Assembly (NCBI GenBank): GCA_008828725.1
Contig: MEHQ01002047.1
Coordinates: 101,777 to 165,776 of the forward strand
Direction: 5' to 3'
Length of the DNA: 64,000 nt
DNA from: Saccharina japonica
Lineage: Eukaryota > Sar > Phaeophyceae > Laminariales > Laminariaceae
Shown here in pieces: positions 57,442 to 64,000 of the stretch. The notes beneath the pieces were generated by a model that was given only the letters and a program-made list of their open reading frames with translations, made no database searches and was not told where the DNA came from. Made by a program: the position numbers and the translations under genes. Position 1 is the first letter of the stretch; the number at the start of each line of letters is the position of its first letter.

Positions 57442-57573
<132 letters not shown>

Positions 57574-57658
57574 TACGAGCCCAATGCCAAGACAGTAGCA
57601 AAATAATGTCCAGGGCAACATTGACATTTGCAGGGACCCAAGAAAGGGCCAGATACAC

Positions 57659-57757
57659 GGTACCAGGTACGTAACAATATTCCAGGCCCAATACTATCTA
57701 CGTACGCCATACAGTACCAGGGTATACCTGGTACCAGAATATTACGTACCAGCAGTA
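57659..57757. repeat. Small inverted repeat with CCAGGTAC motif
   Basis: GGTACCAGGTACGTAACAAT on the left; CTGGTACCAGAATATTACGTACC on the right is its near complement. Confidence 0.5.
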
Positions 57758-58127
57758 GCATATATCCCACAGACACGATGCTACGAACATTGAAAACAAC
57801 GAGCTCTAAGAGCATGCAGGCTTGTGTTTACAGGGGACTAAGAAATATAGTTCCTACGAATACGAATGGCGCCATCTGCGACAAGCCAAGGTTTGGCGTA
57901 GGTAAAGCACACCTTTCCCTGCCTAGTAAATACCTGGTAGTAAATAGTTGAGGCTTGCTTTTCAAGCAGTGTGGGTCTTGTACTTTGCTAAATAGTACCT
58001 GGTACGTTGTCACTGTAGTACAGTGGATTGCTTTCGATGGAACGGGACCGGACTACACACACATAAAAGGATAGTGAAGGACATCCGATCGTTGTTCTAC
58101 AATATATGAGTAGTGTGGACAAAGCTT

Positions 58128-58285
58128 AGCGGGAAGTAGACATAGGAGGAAGTTGGACTTTGCGCATAGGTTTCCTTTGTTTCCGTGGTTTTCTGCTTTC
58201 GGGAATGCTATGAGTGATCAACGTTGAAGCTCATGCTGCACATTGATTGTCGGATGGCAAAGATGATAATAATGATATATGTACG
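58128..58285 (+). repeat. Family F dispersed repeat, copy 2
   Basis: CTTTGCGCATAGGTTTCC, TTTCCGTGGTTTTCTGCTTT, CGGGAATGCTATGAGTGATC and GTTGAAGCTCATGCTGCAC. It matches 61760-61930 in reverse over about 125 bases. Confidence 0.7.
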
Positions 58286-58445
58286 ACCACAAATAACAAT
58301 GGCCCAAAGCCGTCAGGCCTAGGGGACAACGCATTTACGTATCTTCAGCAGCAGTAAGTAGGTTGTTGGACAAGCAAGCAGCATTCGACGTAGTTATGGT
58401 ATGGGCACAATAACGATAAAAAGTATAAAAGGGAGAGTAGATTGT

Positions 58446-58605
58446 CTGCAGAGATCTACAGTATGATAGTAGTCTCCTTTTTTGTTGTTTCTTCTGTGAT
58501 TTTCTTCTTTCAGAGTGCTTATGAGTGGTCAATGTTGAAGCTTATGCTATCAATACATTTGTTGTCTGATGGCAAGGATAATTGTATTGATACTAATAAA
58601 TAACA
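58446..58605 (+). repeat. Family F dispersed repeat, copy 3
   Basis: TGCAGAGATCTACAGTATG, CTCCTTTTTTGTTGTTTCTT, CTGTGATTTTCTTCTTTC, ATGAGTGGTCAATGTTGAAG, closest to the copy at 14329. Confidence 0.65.
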
Positions 58606-58839
58606 CCACACCAAGTACGTATCATTCAAAGCAAAAAAAGGACGCGCTGGAATAAGGTGGGGGTACGTACGCAGCGAAGTCGAGAAAGTATTGAAGGATA
58701 CATACTGCAGGAGGAGGAGCAAACCGAGCAGAGATGCTGGCCAAATGTCGAGAGCTTTACGGGGTCCAAGACAGAAGTGAAAGAAAGGATGGAAATAAGG
58801 GAAAAGGCTAGCGCTAAGAACTAAGGTGAACGAGGATAA

Positions 58840-59400
58840 ATATTTAGCGATGTAAGGGGCCCGACAGACTACGCGAAAACGCTGAAGCCGGGATTTCATG
58901 TACGAGGGGGACCTGGACCTGCCAGAAAGAAGAAAGAGGTATTGTACCAGCTTGGAGGAGAAGGTGGTAAATGCACATGTGTTCCCTTGTGGCAAAGCGA
59001 GAGTATAACTCACATAGGGGGAGAGTATGAAAGGTACAAGGAGGAATGGGGTGAGTTGAGAGGAGATGAGGAAAACAGACCAATGCGACATGGAGCGGTT
59101 CGGTACACTAGACACTACAGTAGCGAGAAAACAATCGCTAAACATCCTACTTTACTTACTTTAGGAGATAGATGGTGGCCACATGGGGGGCGAAACAGGA
59201 AGGGGATAGGATTTTACCAAAATGCTTCTTGTAGTATATCCAAACAACACGATAAGCTCCCAAAGGTCGGAGGTGTCTCTATTGGGAGTATGGACGGCGC
59301 TCGGATGGCGCTCCGTCCCGAAAGGGATGCGTGGTCAGTGGTCAATGGTCCAATGACTAAGGAAATCAACAAATGTGGTGTACCCCCCGAAATGTTTCTT
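58840..59400 (+). pseudogene. Degraded non-LTR retrotransposon reverse-transcriptase C terminus
   Basis: Two frames must be combined. One gives YEGDLDLPERRKRYCTSLEE and HVFPCGKA; the next gives ESITHI, YERYKEEWGELR, SSEKTIA, LGDRWWP and KVGGVSIGS. This order (a short C..CG, then ESITHI, a Y..ER..L helix, SEKTIA, LGDRWWP) is the pattern I associate with the C-terminal end of LINE-type ORF2 proteins, after the reverse transcriptase domain. Stops and at least one frameshift break the frame near 58995, so it is not functional. Upstream the similarity fades by about 58800. No poly-A tail or target duplication was located. The 208-codon minus ORF over the same bases is a shadow. Confidence 0.55.
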
Positions 59401-60869
59401 ACTACAGCAGTAGGGGTTCCCCAGTAAGGCGGTGGTGTCCCTCAGAGCAATAACATGACCGCGTTATAGAGGGAAGCCGCCTTATTCATTCCACGTTATG
59501 ACCGCAATTCCCCAGTCGCGCCAAGCGGCTTTGACCGCCTTTAAATCGGGATGCTGCCTTACTCAAACCGCCTTATAAGGGGGGGGGGGCGTACTACCGT
59601 ACCGTATGAAGGCCGGACCATCGCACGAGGGGGCACAACCAAAAGCAGAGATCGGGAACGTACATGCATCATGCGAAAAAATCTTGGAAGGAAAGGTGGG
59701 TGCAATTTAATCAGAATCAATGTAAAGTCTACCGTAATAATGCGAGGAAACGCCCCCCCCCCTGCCGTTCCTTACAATGCAACGTAGAGTTTTTTCAAGC
59801 TCTTCGTGCTCGCCCGGTGGTTACGTATACGAGGAACGAACGCCTGCTGCTGTATTCTCCCTTCTCAACTTTTGTGACACCCCTGGTATTCCAAGTCAAC
59901 CACAATCCCGAAGGGGAGCCTTCTATCTCGTATTATTTCGGCAGCCAGATATGTGTGTGTCGCTCGAGTGGCGTGTCGTAGTACGAGGTGCGAAGGGAGA
60001 AGGGGGTCTCCGCGTACGTCGGCATTTGTATAGGGGATAGGGTGGAACTATGAAGGGCCTCTGATTGGCTTAAAAACGACAAAAAAAAGGTGAAAGTCAA
60101 GCAGAGTAGACAAAATCAGGTGTACCTGGGTTTCAAAGAGGCAAAAACAGGTACAACGAGTTTTGGACCAATGGCAGGGCACGTGGAGTGGGTTTTATAC
60201 TTGATTTTAAGTATGTACCTGTTTTTGGCCGCAAACGGACCAGGTATACCTTTTTTTGGCCGCTGCCCAAAAAACAAATTCGACCACCCCTGTACATACT
60301 GGTAATATACATATGAGGTAGTGTGAGGAGTGGACAGACCTTGCTAGTAGATATTTACGAGGGTTTTGTGCTTGACGCCTGAAGCAGACCCTCCGACCAG
60401 AACCCGAACACTATCCCGAACCCTATCTATGCCAGTGGTCAGTGCTGGGATGCTGAGCTTGGAAAGACTTTACGTAGGGTGACTCGGGATGCTGTGGCTG
60501 GAAAAGACTCCCAAGTTGATTGAGCCGCGTAAAACATACCCTTAGCCAACCAGAGTGCCTAAATAGCTACCTTAGGAAGATCTACTATCATGCTTTGTCC
60601 ACTACTGGGGGGGGGGAGGGCTAACTCGCATTATCACGGTACTTGAGAGACACGCTATAGTATGATAGGGGGGTGCCCATGCAATTGTCTGAGGCGTTTA
60701 TCTTGAGGGGATCTGCCGTCTCACCCGGGGTGGTAAGGTAACGCACCCCCTCGGACGAACTTTAAGGCTGTTTTCCTCTTAACCAAGGTGGGGGGGGGGG
60801 GGTGCAAACCCCGAGCGGGGCATTTATAAAAAAACAAATCTCGACGGTAAATTGACGGGATCTTACCGA
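59401..60869. other. Unassigned DNA
   Basis: G and C runs near 59581, 59752 and 60790. No gene recognised; ORFs overlap on different frames. Confidence 0.4.
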
Positions 60870-61070
60870 AGACGCTTGTTAGGATAGAGAGGTGCGAGGC
60901 ACTTTTTGGCTGAAACGTTTTCGGAGTGACCAATGTTGAAGCTCCTTAACCCAAAATCGTCCGAATTCCATTCTTGCGATTAAATGTAATTGTCAGGGAT
61001 TTGTTATGAGTGATCAATGTTGAAGCTCATGCCGCAAGTTGTGGGATGGCAAACGCGATAATTTTACGTA
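60870..61070 (+). mobile_element. Family A fragment fused to family F fragment
   Basis: TTTTTGGCTGAAACGTTTTC, GCTCCTTAACCCAAAATCGTC and GAATTCCATTCTTGCG are the left part of A; TTATGAGTGATCAATGTTGAAG and GTGGGATGGCAAA are family F. Confidence 0.55.
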
Positions 61071-61204
61071 GAACTGCCTTAAGTGCAATATTTTGTAGTG
61101 TTATTAACACCCGTTAACTGCTGTACCAACTGAGCAAAGCCATATTTCGTGGATATCATGTCGTGCCCGTAGGTTTTTGAACCAGGTGCCTAGCGTTAAC
61201 GATT

Positions 61205-61365
61205 GTGGGCAAATATGTCAGGAGACGGGCAGTCAAGGGAACATGAGCATCGGTCAAGGGTGTGGATCCGAGTGATCCACACCAAAACCTCGTATTTTGG
61301 TGTCAGTCAAGGAAAAAAGAAGGAACATATGCCGTCAGTCAAGGTGTGATTGTGGGTGCTGCTTG
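61205..61365 (-). repeat. Family H repeat, copy 3
   Basis: In reverse: GGGCAGTCAAGGGAACATGA, GCATCGGTCAAGGGTGTGG, GTGTCAGTCAAGG and GCCGTCAGTCAAGGTG. Confidence 0.7.
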
Positions 61366-61569
61366 TTGACGTACTCGTGGATGGCCTGATGGGATAGTCA
61401 GAAAAATTGCAATGGCGCTGCATCGAACACCAGTGTCCAGTATGGATATTAATATTTACTATTAATAGTGATCTTAAATATTAATAATATTAGTAATAGC
61501 CTGGGTACACTCCAGCGAAAACTTCAAACTACCATGTACTACGCGTGTTCACAAGTATACGTACGTATT

Positions 61570-61742
61570 GTACAGACAGTTAAGGACACACGAAACGGGG
61601 AAGCTGACCCGATTTCTTGTTTGAGAGAGGGTGCCTTCTAGAACTATTTGCAGGATAACGACTCTCGAATTCCGTATTTATCTCTATAAAGTTCAGCCTG
61701 GTTTTCTTATTAGCCTTGTTTTTTAGTAAGGTACCCTGTACG
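61570..61742. mobile_element. Family D MITE, copy 3
   Basis: TACAGACAGTTAAGGACACA on the left and TTTAGTAAGGTACCCTGTA on the right; interior TTTGAGAGAGGGTGCCTTCT and AGGATAACGACTCTCGAATTC. Confidence 0.65.
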
Positions 61743-61751
61743 GTTTATGGC

Positions 61752-61930
61752 GAGAACATCAGTACGAGCACGCTCTTCATACTTGTATTATTATTATCTT
61801 TGCCACCCGACAATGTGCAGCATGAACGAGCTTCAACATGTGTCACTCATAACATTCCCGAAAGCAGAAAACCACGGAAACCAAGGAAACCTATGCGCAA
61901 AGAGTAACATCCTTATATCTTCCCGCCCAG
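61752..61930 (-). repeat. Family F dispersed repeat, copy 4
   Basis: In reverse: CTTTGCGCATAGGTTTCC, TGGTTTTCTGCTTTCGGGAA, TTATGAGTGACACATGTTGAAG and TGCACATTGTCGGGTGGC. A CTG microsatellite follows at 61972. Confidence 0.7.
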
Positions 61931-62310
61931 ATTTATCTGCAGGTATACTTGTATTGTATCACGACCCGTAGTGCTGCTGCTGCTGCTGCGATATACTGGT
62001 ACCTGGTATACAAACGCGCACCTAACCATATGTATATATTGATAGTATTAATAGTACTCTAATAATACGAGTAATTCGTAGGGCTGTGAGTCGGCACGAC
62101 TTAAGTCGCCGACTAGTTATTAGTCGGACTAATAGTCAGTCGTGAAACGGAGGTGCCGACTTTCCGGCTTATTGGGGTTCCTTAACTGCAGGAAGGCTTT
62201 TTTAATGCGGGGTACAGCTTTTAAAGTGAATTGCTGCGGGCTGCGGATACCCTCACATGCCCTGTGACACTGCAGCGCACAGCGGCAGATCCACACACAC
62301 ACACGCACAC

Positions 62311-62589
62311 ATGGCGGAACAGCCCATCTCTCTCGACGGTGCCGACGGCATCAGCCCTGGCGCACCCAATGCCAGCGCTGAGGGCGGAGATCCCGTCGGC
62401 GAAGTTGTGGCCATTATCGGCCCGCGGACCACCTTGGCGAGTGCACGCGACCCCGAAACGGTGCTCTACCGCGTGAAGCATAAGCAGAGGCGCAGCAAGC
62501 CGCTCATATCCAACAACCCGCTGTGGAAGTTTAGGACTTGCCGTCGTTATCGACGCGCGTGTTTCTCGCAAGGTTGGGAGAGACGTTAA
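62311..62589 (+). CDS. Short ORF inside the hAT element, possible transposase 5' remnant
   Basis: Ninety-two codons from ATG at 62311 (an upstream in-frame ATG at 62257 precedes a CACACA run). The product has an acidic, Gly/Ala-rich first half and a basic second half with ISNNPLWKF followed by Arg-rich sequence. GC content is higher than in the flanks. No BED zinc finger, DDE or dimerisation domain is visible, so a link to hAT transposase rests only on position within the element. It could also be a captured host exon. Confidence 0.35.
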   Translation: MAEQPISLDGADGISPGAPNASAEGGDPVGEVVAIIGPRTTLASARDPETVLYRVKHKQRRSKPLISNNPLWKFRTCRRYRRACFSQGWERR

Positions 62590-62899
62590 TAAACGAATAA
62601 CATCACGGAGGGATCCAAGACCTTTTCTTCTGAGGATGATTTTTGCACCGCTATCTTGGTGATGAGTTCGCTTCTTCGCTCGTATCCCCGCCAGGTAGTA
62701 TTGCGACTCAAACAATTGCTGTGACGTTCCTCTAGTTCGGGGTAGATCTACCTGGTACATGCGTTGTACTTCTGGTTTTTGTGAATTTCTTGTGAAAACC
62801 GGAGTTTTTTTTGTATTTTTCGTTTGAAACTTACGTTAATCTAGGTCATATTGTTTGCACTTTTCTTGCGTAAAATGAAGCCAAATAGCTTTTTTTGTG

Positions 62900-63110
62900 G
62901 CCTCCGGCGGCGCCTTCAAGGGATCCTCCGGAGGCGCCTCCGGCGGGCCCTCCGGGGGCGCCTCCAGCGGGGCCCCCTCGACCGGGGGGGGCTTTTTTGG
63001 CTCGCTTCGCTCGCCTGACTTTGGACGGCAAGTCGCCTGGCTTCGCCAGCCGACTTACCGACTAAAGTCAGCTAGTCGGCTTCGCCGACTAGCGACTAGT
63101 TATTAGTCGT
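62900..63110. repeat. GGCGCCTCCGGCGGG-type GC repeat and subterminal repeats in hAT
   Basis: GC-rich 15-base-like units (GGCGCCTCCGGCGGGCCCTC and variants) followed by TTCGCTCGCC, CTTCGCCAGCC and CTTCGCCGACT inverted motifs. ORFs on both strands are Gly/Ala/Ser repeats. Confidence 0.65.
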
Positions 63111-63292
63111 GAAATGAAACCGACTCACAGTCCTAGTAATTCGTACTACTGTAATAATAATATAGTACTACTACTGCTGTACGTATTAATCAGGTATCAA
63201 TGATGTGCATGATGTCATATATATAGAATCGCACTGCCAGTCCTATGTCAACCACAATCCGATCAGCGATGACTTACTATGAATACTCGTAG

Positions 63293-63547
63293 TAGGGCTG
63301 GGCACTGGCACAGTATGTACTGGCAGTAGTAATGTACTGATTGACCCGGCCAGTATATTGGCCAGTAGCAGTTGTTTTTTTCGTGTACGTCCAAGAGACA
63401 CGCCATATTATAGTACGGAAACCCACCAAATGCGTCTCGGAAGGAGAGAGGAGAAAGGAGACAACATACTGCTGCAGTCCAGTATACTGATTGATTTTGA
63501 CGACCGTATACATCGCTACTGACTGAGTCAGCCAGTGCCCAGCCCTA
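63293..63547. mobile_element. hAT-like MITE of 255 bases
   Basis: Terminal repeats TAGGGCTGGGCACTGGC and GCCAGTGCCCAGCCCTA are perfect over 17 bases. Flanking octamers ACTCGTAG and ACAAATAG agree at five of eight positions, so a target duplication is only suggestive. Interior motifs (CAGTATACTGATTGA, GTACTGGCAGTA) are inverted copies of each other. A lone TAGGGCTGTGAG follows at 63553. Confidence 0.8.
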
Positions 63548-63710
63548 ACAAATAGGGCTGTGAGTAAAGTAAGGTATGTACGAATGCCTTGATTGGCTGG
63601 ACAGAACTGTCACTACTACTACTACTGCTGTACTACTACTAGTGCACTATTAATAGTAGTATTATTCATAGTATTTATAGTACTACGTATAGTAGTCGAA
63701 AAAGCCGGTC

Positions 63711-63783
63711 GCCCCGGTGGTCTAACTGGTAGCCACGAAGCCTTTAGGGTCGGATGTCGAGGGTTCGGTTCTCTCCCATGGAG
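63711..63783 (+). tRNA. tRNA-like unit, probably pseudogene or SINE head
   Basis: TGGTCTAACTGGTA fits the pol III A box and GGTTCGGTTCT the B box, except for G where A58 is expected. Counting from the A box, positions 8-48 fit a standard tRNA exactly, and the T arm pairs well (GAGGG with CTCTC around TTCGGTT). The acceptor stem pairs at only four of seven positions, and the D and anticodon stems fail, so it cannot fold as a normal tRNA. The loop would read TTA as anticodon. A TTTTT pol III terminator follows at 63785. I read this as a decayed tRNA or a tRNA-derived SINE promoter. Confidence 0.35.
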
Positions 63784-63784
63784 G

Positions 63785-63789
63785 TTTTT
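63785..63789 (+). terminator. Possible pol III terminator of the tRNA-like unit
   Basis: Five T two bases after the predicted 3' end. It is meaningful only if the tRNA-like unit is transcribed. Confidence 0.3.
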
Positions 63790-64000
63790 ATTATCAAATG
63801 ACACCGACTGTCGAGAGCGGTAATTATAGCGTGAGTAAGCAAAATTCGACGAGAGTTGACGAGGGAAGAAAGTGCTGAAATCCTCTCGCGATAAAAATGC
63901 AAAGCAAGAACCGTAGGGGGGAGGAGGGAGAGGAGCCTACTTTGTGACCCCGGATCTGAGTTACGACTAAGGAGGGAGAAAGACGGAAGTGCAAAGATAA

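Larger units (their letters stand above)
62079..63135. mobile_element. hAT-type DNA transposon, non-autonomous, with 8-bp duplication
   Basis: Terminal repeats TAGGGCTGTGAGTCGG on the left and CCGACTCACAGTCCTA on the right, flanked on both sides by GTAATTCG (62071-62078 and 63136-63143). The 8-bp duplication and the (C/T)AGGG-type ends fit the hAT superfamily. Subterminal copies of GACTAGTTATTAGTCG and GTCGGCTTCGCCGAC occur at both ends. At 1057 bases it is too short for a full hAT transposase of about 600-800 residues, so it would depend on one elsewhere. Confidence 0.9.

Noticed and set aside
58519-59145. 208-codon minus ORF rich in Leu/Ser/Phe
   Set aside because: It is antisense to the retrotransposon remnant, whose plus-strand motifs are recognisable.

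Overview
This window looks like gene-poor nuclear DNA from a large, repeat-rich eukaryotic genome. There are no operons, ribosome binding sites or dense long ORFs. Nearly all the long ORFs lie over microsatellites, tandem repeats or transposon copies. The support for a eukaryotic nucleus is: a mitochondrial nad4 fragment inserted at about 48.3-48.45 kb, many terminal-inverted-repeat elements with target-site duplications, a degraded non-LTR retrotransposon tail, a short interstitial TTAGGG-type telomeric tract, a tRNA-like element with A and B boxes, and very long trinucleotide microsatellites. The taxon cannot be fixed from sequence alone. The nad4 fragment and repeat style would be compatible with an alga such as a stramenopile, but that is a weak inference.

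Layout. 1-7.3 kb: unique AT-rich DNA, an array of ACTTCCATGGAAGT palindromes (2.1-3.4 kb), a CCA-rich array (4.1-4.9 kb) and one small TIR element. 7.36-12.13 kb: three almost identical 1.6-kb units in tandem, each ending in a strong hairpin and a terminal motif that is repeated inverted near the unit's 5' side; this resembles a rolling-circle (Helentron-like) non-autonomous element. 12.1-21.4 kb: mixed repeats, an 898-bp foldback element that split a GTA microsatellite, a second palindrome array, and a pure (TTG)n tract of about 850 bp ending in an N. 23-61 kb: a landscape dominated by about 25-30 copies of one small transposon family, here called family A (TIR GACGCRTGCTACGRTAGAGG, 4-bp target duplications). 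Many copies carry nested elements, especially a 85-95 bp palindromic element (family B) that repeatedly occupies the same site inside A. 32.3-36.1 kb holds a four-copy composite repeat (family G). 61-64 kb ends with a hAT element with an exact 8-bp target duplication, a small hAT-like MITE and a tRNA-like unit.

Genes. The only convincing intact protein gene is at 44838-45503 on the minus strand: a small secreted cysteine-rich protein with a Ser/Thr/Ala/Pro stalk and a hydrophobic C terminus suggesting a GPI anchor or membrane tail. A short ORF inside the hAT element may be a transposase 5' remnant. A frameshifted non-LTR retrotransposon C terminus lies at about 58.84-59.40 kb. Everything else supported is repeat sequence or unassigned DNA.

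Family letters (A to H) are my own labels. Orientation + for family A means the strand that reads GACGCG...CTCCTTAACCC.... Alignments were done by eye, so repeat boundaries are approximate unless a target duplication fixes them.
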